This document shows, piece by piece, positions 45,640 through 57,160 of a DNA stretch of 64,000 bases. Position 1 is the stretch's first letter. The number at the start of each line of letters is the position of its first letter. Under the pieces are notes generated by a model. The model had not been told where the DNA came from. It did no database searches and worked only from the letters and a program-made list of their open reading frames with translations. Position numbers and translations under genes: made by a program. The stretch is from Isoetes taiwanensis. Its lineage: Eukaryota; Streptophyta; Lycopodiopsida; Isoetales; Isoetaceae. The DNA is taken from contig JAJEKV010000033.1 in NCBI GenBank assembly GCA_021234155.1, positions 11,482,163 through 11,546,162 of the forward strand. Direction: 5' to 3'.

Positions 45640-48600
45640 TGGTCTAACTCACGAAGTAGTGCTCGGATGAGAACATCACCGGCGATCCTCCGCATACTTT
45701 GGCAAGAACCAGTTTCGGGTAATCTGCAAATGTGACAACAATACTTACATAATAAGTATTAAAAACCATTTGTTTGCAAGACAAAAGAAGTGAGACACTC
45801 ACATTGGTAGTTTTACCACACATGATTGTGTCTATAAACTTCTGCATATAAGCTGCAACATAGAGGCCACATGAATCCCCATCTTTACTGCTTGTGGACA
45901 CTTATGAATCTTCTGGCAACCGGTGAAGGATTTTGTCCATGCTTCAAAAAGTGGGACACTCGACACAACCGCGTGCCATAGTGAGGATGTGGAGCACGCA
46001 AAAAGACCAAATCTATTTTGTAGCAAATGAATGAAAGAAGCTGCTAACATGGTATCCAATCCACTCAATATTAATAAAAGGAGATGTGAAATACAAAATA
46101 CCTCTTAAGTGCAAGCATGTCAACGTCAATGTCCTCGGCAGAATTGAAGATCTGAATGTTGATGGTGTTCTTACTCTTAGTAAGTGCCATGTTGAAGATG
46201 GCCAAAGTGTGATGTTCAGTAACTCTACATAGCATTGGAATCATGATCCATCTGCACTTCAGCCAATTTATCCCTGTAAGAGCTACCTTTACAATATCTC
46301 TTCCACGCTCGGAGGCTGCCATAGATTTATCTTTTTAAACTTGCCTTGGTCCATCTTTGCAAATTCCATGGAGTCATCCCTATGGGAAGAACCAGACGTC
46401 AGCCTTCTTATCATCTGGAACACAGAGCTGCAGGTACCTATAACAAGTTGAAAAGGATAAAATTACTAACTTGACGTACACATACAAATGAACAAGTTCA
46501 AAGTCCAGTACCTGACATACATATCCACATGCCGGTTGGAAAATTTTCCCACATCCATGTCCAGTACATCTTGTTCAAATAAATAACACTCCATTTCAGG
46601 CAAAGATCCTGGGAAAATCCTTGCCTTCTTGAGCTTCATCATTCGGTTCAGCAAGGCATCATATGGCCTGTATTCAGAACTGCAGTCTGGGTTCAATGAC
46701 CAGTACATTTACACAAATCATCTACATTCGTCTACTACTATCCATATTATTTTAAAGTTTTTAACTTGGATACTAGAATTAAAAAAAATGTAAGATATGT
46801 AGATCAAGTTACCTGTAGAGATCATTCTTCTGATCTGCTGATACTGTTTTCTCGGAGTCAGTATCCATTTCCTTCCCATCTTTTTTGGTTTCCTCACTCA
46901 GATTCTTATTAGGTCCAGAATCCTCGTCTTCAACCTCTCCTAATTTCTCATTGTCATGAAATTCAGCTTCCTTTACTATGTCAGAAGCAAGATTTGACAC
47001 AAACTTAAGAGTATCCTGCTCTACATCTTGATGCTCGGAAGATTCCTCTTCATTAGAACCTGTAAACATAGGATGTCATGGACTTCTCACTTTCTTTGTA
47101 ATCTTTGAAATAAAATGCTTTCTTACCTGTTTCTACTGCTTTAATTGTCTTCTTCTGTGGCTTTTTAGGCGTGGACTTCTTCTTTGGAGTCACATTTTCT
47201 TCTGCTGCCTTTACTTTTGAAGATGTGGCCTTAGCCTGCTCCCTCAATCTCTCGAGTTCCTAGTCATAATCTGGAATGTCACCATACTGACACAAGTGCC
47301 GGCCTCTTCAACTCAGACCCCTCGAGGAATAGTGATTTTGCTTTTTCCTTCAATCACTGCTTTCTTTCCCTCGGCTATATCTTGCACCTCAATTTTCTTT
47401 GGAACCTCCAAAACTGTGAAAACCGAACCAAGAATAAGAAATTGCTTCCTCTGACACAATGCAAAACAATTTGAAAACAAAAGCGACCTGATGGTGTGGT
47501 GTAATTTACGCTTTCAGTTTGTTTTTGGCACTTTGAAGCTCTGAAAATAAATCACATAACAGTCAGATATCAAATCAGTCTCTAACTGTTCTGTACATAT
47601 CAATAGCTGTACATATTACTAGAACTGATCTACATTCAAGTACTTTGAGTACATACACATGTAAACAGCTATTTATCTAGATGGAATGTACATGTAATGT
47701 ACATGAATGTGCTCCAATGTATGCACATGTACACATCAGACATTACATAAAATACCTCTAAATGTTCTGCCACAAAACTCAGTACACAACTCCTAATTTT
47801 ATGTATTTAAGTTCTACATGTAGGACCCTACACTGTGAATGTACAACATGTATGTAAGAAACACATATATGTATGACATGCAAGGCATGGAACTATAAGT
47901 ATAAAATAACCAGTACACTCCTACATGCTGTAGCAAAACCTTAAGTGCAGCAATCTACATGTAAATGGATTCTACATGTAAATGGATTCTACATTGCAGT
48001 AATCCTGGGTGCACCAAATTAAACATAAATCATGAAATACTGCTTACCTCCAGTGTACACACCCAAGATCTTTGAAATGTTTTCGTCCCATTTGCATGCT
48101 CTTGGGCAGGATAGTCCAGCAGAAATAGAATATGAGAAACAGAAGATATGAAATGAATGCTCGCATGGAGCAACTAGGATAGGTTCATTATTAGCAAAGC
48201 CATTACTACAAAACACACATCCATGCACAGATATGAATTTTTCTTCAGCTGGAGAGATCACTAAGCTTGTTTTGGGCTGAAGGAGAATCGCTGCAGAATG
48301 CATCATGTACTTATGCATATCATCAAGCCATCTGCAGCACTCAAACTGAACTTTGTGAGCCTCCTCAAGTTCTGCAATCCTCTTTTCACATAACTCCTTG
48401 GCTTTCTCCAATGGCTCCTGAATTCTCTTCAGCATTTCTTCCTTCCTGGTTCTATCCCTCATCAAAAGGTCAACCTCCTGCTGCACAGTCTTGATGTCTC
48501 TCTTATTCTGCTTAGCGTCATCGAGAACACTATTGATATCTTCTTGTATCTGTGCTAGGTCCTCTTCATGTGCATCCTTTCTTCCTGAAATCTTATTTAT

Positions 48601-49244
48601 ATTGTCACGTAATTCTGCCTGCTGAATTTTCAGTTCTTCAACCTTGGATGTGCTGCTAATTAACTCTCCATGACACTGCTGCAACAGAGTTTCTACAAAT
48701 TCAAGCTCTTCCTTAGGGTAAAATCCTTGCTTAAATTTAGGAACCTTGGATGTGGATTTAGAGGTCCCAATTTCTTCTGTAATAGCAGATTCTTTTGCTC
48801 CTCCCTTTGCCAAATCTTTGGCCAAAACTTTAAAAGTATCCCAATCTACTTTTTTACCTGTCAATTGAAGGGCAAATGCACGAGCAAAGTACTCAGGTAC
48901 ATGGCGATTTGTGACCTCCCACTTAACAAAAATAATTTCATAATGTTTGTAGAAGTTCTCGGCCCACTCTGGCTTCATGCTAGATTCTTTGAATCCCCGT
49001 ATGTCTTTGGGCCCCCACTGCTCGTCCATTATCTGTTGTAAATCTGGAAAAATTTCATCTGCATTGACACATCTTACATGCTTTGCTTCCACAACAGCGG
49101 GTTCTTCACAAATAAGTCTTCTTTTTTGCCCTGGTTCCTCAGAAGTTTGAACCTTCCTCTTGTTTTTTCGGCTTTCTTGCTAGAATCGACCATTTTCAAA
49201 TTTTTGTTTAATCTGGGTGACTTCTGGGAGGCAAAGGCGTCCAT
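45640..49244 (-). pseudogene. Element B coiled-coil / RING-like / Ulp1 protease gene
   Basis: Start MDAFASQKSP at 49244, with one frameshift near 49150-49200. The next exon is open for 357 codons (49092-48019): a globular block (EWAENFYKHYE, RHVPEYFARAFALQLTGKKV, DW), a long heptad-rich coiled coil (about residues 130-265), then a RING-like cluster CVFC...CEHSFHIFC...CPRAC. Basic and acidic exons follow (47247-46809; TPKKKSTPKKPQKK, then Glu/Asp-rich). The Ulp1 part spans 46708-45640: CRWIMIPML, EHHTLAIFNM around the catalytic His, IFNSAED where Asp/Asn is expected, and SSKDGDSCGLYVAAYMQKF with the catalytic Cys. Stops and shifts between exons disable it. Exon order matches element A. Confidence 0.7.
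47590..48000. repeat. GTACAT-rich intron of the element B protease gene
   Basis: Dense GTACAT/ATGTAC motifs (for example gtacatgtaatgtacatgaa) fill the intron between the coiled-coil/RING exon and the next exon. The motif family is shared with three other introns of elements A and B. Confidence 0.55.
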
Positions 49245-49577
49245 TGCTTGGATTTGGCAAGGATTTCGAGGAAGAAGAATAGTTACAGTCGAATTACTTC
49301 GTTGATCACTCACAAACACAAAAAATTGGAACGGCGGCAAATGTTTTTCCTAAACAGGAAACACTTCGCAATCTCCCTCCGAAAAATTGCAATGAAGGTC
49401 CGTTCTGGTTGCCACTGCCACTCATAATTTTGAATTGCTGACGTGGCTATTCCTAATCATTGCATATCCCAACTAACTAAAATTCAAAAAAATAACAAAA
49501 ACGGGTGCCTACATGCCCTACATTATACATAATGTAAGGGCATTTTTTTAGACACCCTAGCTTTCTTTTACCCATCG

Positions 49578-52540
49578 TCATATCTGCCTGGCCTTCTGCT
49601 AGGCACCAAAAGCAGCAACATGCTTGCTTATCTGCATTGCCCTTTTCTATGTCAACATTTAGGTTTATAGTGTACCATCCGCTTTTGATACATGCATCTA
49701 ATGGACGTATAAGAATCATGACATATTTCATTCAATTTTGATAACTTATTTCGCACCGATGTATATCTTTGGCAGTACTTGGTCAGTGAGATCCATTGTG
49801 TTATGGTGGACAAGTAATCAATGTCTTTATGAATCCAAAAGCAGGTCCGTATAAGTTTCCTTAGCACTTCTGCAGAGCTAAATAGGCTAAGCATGTCTAT
49901 GTTGGAATAATCATTCTCTATTGGTATGGAATAGTTTTTTGGATGGAGCTTGCCTCCTTTACAATAGCTCCTCTGTTAGGAACCACTTTAACTTGATAAT
50001 GGAAAACATTAGAAGAGCTCATGATCCTGGCTCATGATTCTATTCTATTCTATTCTATTTGACAATATCATCCAATGGCCTAGCCAAAGTCATCTGGGGT
50101 ATTGTGTGCTATTCTATTGCCTACTTCAGCTATAAAGATGTATTAGAAGATTTAAAAGCAAAATTTACTTCAGTAACTTCAAGCAGGTTAGGCTTTATAT
50201 CTGCTTGAGCTTTTACTTTCACAAGAGCTATTTACTTCATTCTGATTTCTTTTGCCTTTGCTTCCCCAAATTGACTCTGTTGGAATGAATAACAAATTTT
50301 ATTTTGTCTGAAGCACAGGAACTAATCTTGCAATCTTTGGAAAATCTGCCACAGTGGTATATTTACAACAAACATGGCTATTTCTTACATGTAAGGTTTG
50401 CTTATCATGCTGCAAGTCTTTGGTCTAGAAGAGAAACATAGATTTTGAGAAGATTATGTAGAAATCCTTTAAAACACAAGTCCTTATATGCAGGTTCAAG
50501 ACAGGTATGTTGTTTTCTCTGAAATTAGCATCATTTTGGACATTTATTAAAGTTTTATCCATGTAATAATGTAGCACCCTGTGCATGTGATCTAACAAAG
50601 TCTTATACTTTCCTCTTATCATATGTAAGCGCACCATTGACTGTATAATTTTTGTATTCAAGACATTTTTTTTTCTTTTATTCTTATGTAAACCCATGTT
50701 GAATGATGGTGAAAACATTCTTGACCTGTACTTTCTTCAATCACATACATGTAGGCTGATGGATTTTCTACATCATTAGATTGTGATGTTTGCATTTTGC
50801 TTTAGACAATGTGCAATTGATCAGGACTGTGATGCTGGTTCATACGTTAGCATTTTGAAGAGTACGACTGGAAAAACCAGGGCCTAGAGCAACTGGAGCT
50901 TTGCAAAGTCGTCTCTATTATGAATAGGCATAGGTGAGATGCTTTCTTTTGAGAATGTTTCAAGTATTATGATGATAAATGCATGGAAGGGATTAAATTT
51001 GCAATATTGTAACCTGAATTGTCAAAGCTAGACTTTTAAAGCTTGAAGTTCCAATCTTCATGAGCCTGTTATTTTGTGGAACTTATATCAGGTTTAGAAT
51101 CCTTGGATAAACTATTTTTGTGATAATATGAATGTTGTTGAATGCTATGCCTCTTTTGAATAATAGACTAAAGCTATGTTAAATTAGGTTTAAACCTAGA
51201 ATGATTATAGATTTTAAATGTATTTTCTTGATTACATTGATACAATTTGCTGCATTTAATCACGTGTATCTTTTTCCAATTGTAACAGGAATTGAAGTGG
51301 CATGTTACCAAATGAAAGCCTATCACTTTATAGCAAGCAACTTAGAAGTTGCATAATAGGGTTCTATTCGGCAGTAAATTTGAGTGTTATATCATGTAAT
51401 ATTACTCCCTTTGAAGATTAGAGATATTTTGTTCAATTTTGAGATTGTTAAAGAAAATATGTCGTCCAAATGCGCATAATATGTTTATTTGCCTTTGTTG
51501 CATGTAGATATAGATTGATCACATTGCCACCTTAATGACATTTTATTTGGCACCAGTTTGTTGATGAAAGATACAATTTTCCATGGTTTTAAATGCTTAT
51601 CTTGCATTTAAAGGTCTAGAAACAACAATTGAGACCACCTACCTTATTATAAACAATTGAGACACACATAAGCAATGTAAGATGTTATGATCATATTGAG
51701 CATCTCTCATAAAACGATGTATTGGTTTACTTTTGTCCCATAAATTTCCTTTTCATCTTTTAAGTAAACTATTTTTATAATGCTTGGGATGTACACATGA
51801 CATGACATTGCAACCAAGTTATATATTTCCACACTACACGAAAGCATGGTCTGTAATTTGGTAATTTGAGAAGGATGACCTCATTATATCTCATGGAGGA
51901 GTTCATCTTTGAATGTGGTCAACCCTTCACAGATCATTATCTTCTCACACGAACCATTTATTTATTTATTTTGTCTTTCTAGCATCTATATTTTTGTGTT
52001 CAAACCCCTCCCAGATAATTGGTTAAAGGATTAAAGTGTTTAGGGTTTCTTGAGCCACTAATACTTAAGGTTTAGAATGTTTCTTTTCCAAGGATTAGGG
52101 TTTATGGAGTTCAGAGCTTCACATGTCCACATACTCACAAACTTGGACTACCGTCATCGTTTGTTTCATGAACCAATCAATACAATATTTTTTTCACAAA
52201 ATTGACAACATAAAAGGAACAGGAAGAAACCACCATACTACAAATTTAGGGATTGGTATTGTGATTTGTATGTTCAGATAGGATACATGACTATGTTTTA
52301 TATCTTTCAGGAATGGAGACAATTCCAAAGGTTTGGTTTAGGGTTTATATGTTACAACTTTATCATTATTCGTCTACCCCACTCTCTACCAACTACCCCA
52401 CTCTCTCATTCCATGACTCAATTCTATTATCATGCTTAATGCGTGACCTCCCTAAATCCTTTTACTTCTATTACCCCATTATATCTATTAGCATTATTGT
52501 TTGACACCTCATTACCTCTATGGACATGACTGTTTACAAC
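49578..52540. other. Intergenic, no gene recognised
   Basis: AT-rich, many stops in all frames. A short (TATTC)n run lies at 50037-50060, possibly an old LINE tail on the plus strand. The part before 52587 should belong to the plus-strand Helitron that ends there, but its 5' end was not identified. Confidence 0.45.
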
Positions 52541-52587
52541 TCTCCACATATACCTAATGCCCGGCATCGCCGGGCACACGTTTCTAG
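52541..52587 (+). mobile_element. Helitron 3' terminus, plus strand
   Basis: A perfect stem TGCCCGGC / GCCGGGCA with loop ATC (52558-52576) is followed by seven bases and CTAG at 52584-52587, then T. The element lies to the left. Stem sequence and spacing differ from the 52658 family (CCGGC against CCAGC). Confidence 0.7.
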
Positions 52588-52657
52588 TTGTAAAAAATAA
52601 TAAGAAGGGGTTATTTCCACAAAGACATCAATGCAATAGCACATTTTAAGTTCTAGA

Positions 52658-53290
52658 CTAGATAGAAATAGTCCCCAGCGTTGTTGGGCATATGTTGGAA
52701 ATCTATAAATGATTCCAATAAGGTTCTCTGTGCTTAAATTATGTTATTTATATATATAAAAGTACACATTGCAGAGCTAGGCCATATTAGAGTATAAGAG
52801 ATCTAAAGGAACTAAGGGACTATTTCATCCCGTACGATCTCTTTGTAGACAACATTTGGAGTGAACTTCATGTTCTTCTTGAGCAGTGCTCCATTTCTTG
52901 AACGTATATCTTCACTTCTTGTTGTGTAGTGCACCTTGAGGATGCGACATAGAGCTGGCGGGGGGCAAAAACTGGCAATGGCAAGTAGATTTCAATGCAT
53001 GTCATGGACTGGCCTTGGGACTTGTTTATGGTCATCAAGAATGCAAGCCACACTAGGAATTGCCTTCGATTGAAGGGGAGTATGTAATTGTCTGATGTCT
53101 TAAGGGTTATCCTTGGTACGAGGACTCTTGTTCCTTTGAACATGCCTATGATGATGTCTGCATCTATGATTTGAGAATATACTTTGATGACGCGAAGGTG
53201 GGTGTCATTGCAGAGGCGGGATTTTTGGTTCATGTTCCTAAGTAGCATGTTGACGGCGATGTCTTTGATATGCAGCTTATGTAACTTCTA
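52658..53290 (-). mobile_element. Truncated Helitron with helicase 3' end
   Basis: On the minus strand a hairpin with a GT-tolerant stem (52673-52690) is followed by CTAG ending at 52658, then T. Just inside it is the C-terminal part of a PIF1/Helitron helicase (52868-53280). The order helicase C-terminus, hairpin, CTAG is the expected 3' part of an autonomous Helitron. The Rep domain and most of the helicase are missing. Its 3' end faces the plus-strand end at 52587 across 70 bp. Confidence 0.7.
52868..53280 (-). pseudogene. Helitron PIF1-like helicase, C-terminal fragment
   Basis: A 126-codon frame preceded by a few more readable residues. It contains MLLRNMNQKSRLCNDTHLRV, VLVPRITL, LPFNRRQFLVWLAFLMTINK, SQGQSM and LYVASSRCT. 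These correspond to the conserved RNLN...LCNGTRL, PRI, RRQFP, MTINKSQGQ and YVALSR (motif VI) blocks of plant Helitron helicases, which unwind DNA during rolling-circle transposition. It is open but lacks all upstream motifs (Walker A/B, Rep). Confidence 0.85.
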
Positions 53291-56003
53291 AAAAGGACAC
53301 CCTTTAGCAAAAAAGGAACAAAAAAAAAAAAAGGGTTTTTTTCGCCACATCATTCCTTCCTGTTCTCTTTCCTTTTGGGAAGTTTAAAAAGTGTGCCTTT
53401 TATTCTATCTCCAATATAAATTTGGGGAGCCTGGCAATTCCCCAGTGTTCATTCCTATTATTTGGCCATTTATAGCTATTGTGAGCAAAAAAAGCTTTTG
53501 GCATTCCAACTCCTAACTGGCATTATTAACACTTGAAGATTACATTTACCAAAATTAATGATCTAAAGAACGATTTCTTTGCGAAGATGTAATGTAATGG
53601 TTTAGCTGGATAATAAAATGTCAAAGAACATGGAAATGCCTGTAAAAGATGTATATGGACATGGCTATAGATGTGCCTGTGTTAGAAAGAAAAAGACCAT
53701 GTATACCATTTGCATGTAGCATTTGAAGGCATTTGGTTTATTGCATTATTAGTGTGATCTTTATGGCAGCTTATATATTGTGTGTTGTTACCTTTAATCA
53801 TGGCTACATTTGTACATTTGTGGTCATTGATATTACGTTGCAAATAAAATATGAAAGCTCGCTATTCAAGACTCGCACAAATTAAATTTGAAACCTATAT
53901 TTAATTGTCAATATCTAATTGTTTCTTTTCTATGTGTGCCAACTATAATAACTACAGGTGCAATGATTAAGTGTGTTGAAGCAACTTTATAGAACTAACG
54001 ACAACTACCATGTCAGATAACAAAAGAGCTATAACAAAAGAGCTATTGCACGCATGCAAGCTTCTCAAGCATCATTGAAGTGGAACTTGCATCTTCTGTA
54101 CTCACTAATCAAGCCTTCAATTTTTGAACAATATGGGACATGGGGCTATTGTAACATGATCTACCTCAACGATGAGAATTTTTCTGTTTACTCATTCTGC
54201 TTCTCCATATCAGGACTTTAAAATCTTGCTCCTTGCTTTATCATTATTTCTTTCTGTAGGAAACAAAGTAATATAGTGATGGTCACAACTCTAGGCATTG
54301 ATCTAGAATCAGTAGCCTTACAAATTCATTCCTTGCTATATAGACTTCAAATATGCTTTGACATCATGCATAGATCTGAAGTATCATGTAATGAAAAAAA
54401 CAATACATAAGTGATTCCAAGCCCTTATCATCCCTTGCTCTTAATTATATAACAATTTCAAATATGGAACAATGCAACGCAAGTAACATCGCAATATTTC
54501 TCCTGCATATCACACATACAACAGCTGTATTTACAGCAATTGAAGAAAAAAAATCATGCCCTAAATAAAACACTGATAAACCAGGTACAATGCTATCTTC
54601 AACTGCTATGGCGGTCATAGAGGTTAAGAAATTTAAGAATTTCATATACAAAGATAAATACGTTCAAGAATATCATATATTTGGATTAAAAAAACCACAG
54701 TCTAAGGATTTTAAGGATTTTCAAGGATTTTAAAGATTTTTAACATATTTTATATGAAATACGTTTTTAAAGATTTTTTTCAAAATTTTTAAAAATCTTC
54801 AAAAAATCTTAAAAAACGTTTTTTAAACGTACGGATTTTGACATACTTAACAACATTGAAGAGAAGTGTATTGGCACTGTTCCATTAGGCCAACCAGTTT
54901 GGTTTCTAGTATTACTGAATAAACGATCCAAAAGCCACGCTTAAATAAATCTAACGGTCACGACCATTATCCCAACACATATCGATATTTTAGGTTAACC
55001 ATGTAATCCAACAACTTTCCTTCTCTAATCCTTGCATGATCTAACTCTAAATATTATTTCGTGAGCCAAATTTGTCTTTCAAAGATCACACCATAATAGA
55101 AGTTCAATGAGGCCAGGGATGCATGCCACGATCCGGCCAAACCATGCCCTGTCTTACGACAAAAGCTCCCAAATATATCAATGCCTTACCAATCCGGAAT
55201 ACTAACCATACATAACAAACCTAACCCTAAGCAAAAATTATACAAATAGGTCCCATCAAACAAAAAAGACTCAACCTTAGAAGTTGTTCCCAAATATGGC
55301 TTTCAAAATTAGGAAATCTTTGTACTTTATCTTTCGTTTCCAAATTATTTTTTTGCTCCTTCGACCTTTGATCATCACACTCACCTTACTTTTTTAGTCC
55401 TCCGACCTGTGATCATCACACTCACCTGTGAGATGGGCTTTGGTGTACTGTTAAGGATTCAATAGAATAGAATAGAATAGAATATGATTTTATCGTCCAC
55501 GGAGACCAACTGGCCTATGGGACCCAAGTACAAAGAGAGAGAGCAGCAGGCGTATTACTACCAGGATTAAAAAACCCCCGCCCCGAACAATGGGAAATGT
55601 TTGTTAATGCTTATTGGTATTAAATTATGAGGGAAATGTTTGTTAATGCTTATTGGTATTAAGTTCTGATTTGCTGAAGTGGTCGTCTCCACAAGTCTAT
55701 CCATAGTCTTTGTTAGTGTTTGTATATTTTAAATGGAGGATTTTTCTTGCAATCCTTCAAGTTTATTCTCTGGTACTGCATTTGGAACTCTAGTTTATCT
55801 ATATCTCCAAGTTTGTGGAGGAAGCACGATTTTAGGAATGCAACAAATTTAGATAGGCCCTACCTAATAAAACCACAAAGGCATAAATTCTTATTTGAAT
55901 GCACATCTTAAGCGTACACTTTTGAACTACTGCTTACTTAAGATCAACAGTTTCTATATGCATTCTTCCATGACACAAAGTTCTTCCTATAATATAGTCC
56001 TTT
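53291..56003. other. Intergenic, no gene recognised
   Basis: AT-rich. At 54700-54830 there is a self-complementary low-complexity run built of aaggatttt/aaaatctt words. A LINE 3' fragment is inside (55461-55580). No coding sequence found. Confidence 0.45.
55461..55580 (-). mobile_element. 5'-truncated LINE fragment with (TATTC)n tail
   Basis: Read on the minus strand it shows tcccataggccagttggtct, ccgtggacgataaaatcat and then (ATTCT)n. It matches the 3' end of the minus-strand LINE at 11571-11640 (cccatagcctacgggcttcc). Only about 120 bp of LINE sequence is present; the right limit is approximate. Confidence 0.6.
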
Positions 56004-56731
56004 TCAAAAAGCTCCAATTCCAAAGCTAGCTATTGCCACCATAAGCATCCATAGCCCAGCAGCAGCCCCTGATCAAAAAATAATAATTCTTATGAAGATC
56101 TATTATGCAATATGATAATTCATCTATACTGATAATCAAGTTCTACAAATGATCATTTTCCTGAAGAAAGGAATGTGAAGCAACATGGCAAGCTTATATG
56201 AAAAAGAGTGTTGCATGAATGCCCTTACTGCTGGTATTGCTGGTGGGAGATGAAGGATTTGCAGTGCTATTAACATATATACATTGTCCTAATGATGATC
56301 CTCCTGCACATACATATAATATTCAGCAAGGATAACTAATTAAGAGAAGCTGAACAGAAGTTACAAAGACAAAAACCCAACTTACCTGTCCAATAATAGA
56401 CCGATGTATGTCCGCTACAGTTTCGAAAATGAAATTTGGCTGGCAAATCCAGTGCTTTGTTACAAGTATTGAAGGAAATAGTCTGATTCAAGTAATCTAT
56501 ACTCAAGACATCGATGGAATGATTTGAATATAGAGACAATGTTTTATCATGGCAATAGACCCGAAGCTGGGATGTTGTGTAGTTGGATCCGCTAGTAAGA
56601 TCTTTGTCTTCGGTGCCATCTAAAGGGAAACAGACCTTCAAATCTCCGCACTCAGTTATGAAAGCTATGGCAATATAAAAGGAAAATGCAACGCTACAGA
56701 GGAGCAGTAGAGCATGGGAAGGGGATGCCAT
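56004..56731 (-). CDS. Small secreted, probably GPI-anchored GUB_WAK-like protein, 161 aa
   Basis: Three exons in phase: 56386-56731, 56229-56303, 56004-56068, all with GT-AG borders. The N-terminus MASPSHALLLLCSVAFSFYI is a signal peptide. The middle reads ECGDLKVCFPLDGTED, LRVYCHDKTLSLYS, VLSIDYLNQTISF and FNTCNKALDLPAKFHFRNCS, resembling the galacturonan-binding (GUB_WAK) domain of wall-associated and LRK10-type receptors, with paired cysteines. The C-terminus is a Ser/Thr/Asn-rich linker followed by AAAGLWMLMVAIASFGIGAF, a GPI-attachment-type tail. There is no kinase: this is a stand-alone extracellular form, probably cell-wall facing. Start chosen at the only Met before the signal peptide. 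The complete structure argues for a real gene. Confidence 0.75.
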
Positions 56732-56933
56732 TCTACATGAATGGACGGAATACAGATATTTGGGAACATTATATCAGGGTATCACAAAACTAGGGCACAG
56801 AGTTTTGGTCAAAAAATGTACAATGCGTTGTCCACGGTCGTCCATGCAAAAGCACAGCTGCACTAATATATGTCGTTTTTTAACCACTTTTGATCCCTTA
56901 CTCATGCCTCGCCATCCATTTCCAGCCACGCTC

Positions 56934-57050
56934 TGCCACGTGGTAAAATTTCTTCTCAAGAATGCCACGTGGTAAGATTTCGTATACGGGAATGCTTCGT
57001 GGCAAGATTTCGTATACAGGAATGCTTCGTGGCAAGATTTCGTATACATG
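56934..57050 (-). promoter_or_regulatory. 30-bp tandem repeats with two G-boxes upstream of the secreted-protein gene
   Basis: Three full 30-bp units (56961-56990, 56991-57020, 57021-57050; aatgcttcgtggcaagattt and so on) follow a partial fourth. The first two positions contain perfect CACGTG (56937-56942 and 56966-56971); later units have lost it. They lie about 200-320 bp upstream of the start codon at 56731, so a regulatory role is possible but unproven. Confidence 0.5.
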
Positions 57051-57152
57051 AATGCTTGTTTTGCTGAGATTCTAGGTATGGAAAATGCGGACGCACGGCA
57101 GGGCAGAGGCATTTGATTTGACATGCCCAGAATCTCAACAAAACAAGCATTC
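57050..57152. repeat. 24-bp inverted repeat hairpin
   Basis: gaatgcttgttttgctgaga (57050 onward, 24 bases) is matched inverted at 57129-57152 with one mismatch, leaving a 55-bp loop. It would form a long hairpin in RNA or single-stranded DNA. Confidence 0.7.
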
Positions 57153-57160
57153 CTGAAACA

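Larger units (their letters stand above)
40679..49573. mobile_element. Element B: 8.9-kb TIR transposon with 4-bp TSD
   Basis: The first 23 bases (40679-40701) and the last 23 (49551-49573) are perfect inverted repeats, beginning GGGTAAAAGAAAGCTAGGGT. ATCG flanks both sides (40675-40678 and 49574-49577). The gene content is that of element A in reverse order: transposase-like gene on the plus strand, then convergent FCP1/NIF-like, Ulp1-like and coiled-coil/RING-like segments on the minus strand. Long frames survive in the first and last transposase exons and in the coiled-coil exon, but frameshifts elsewhere suggest the copy is inactive. The perfect ends imply recent insertion. Confidence 0.9.
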
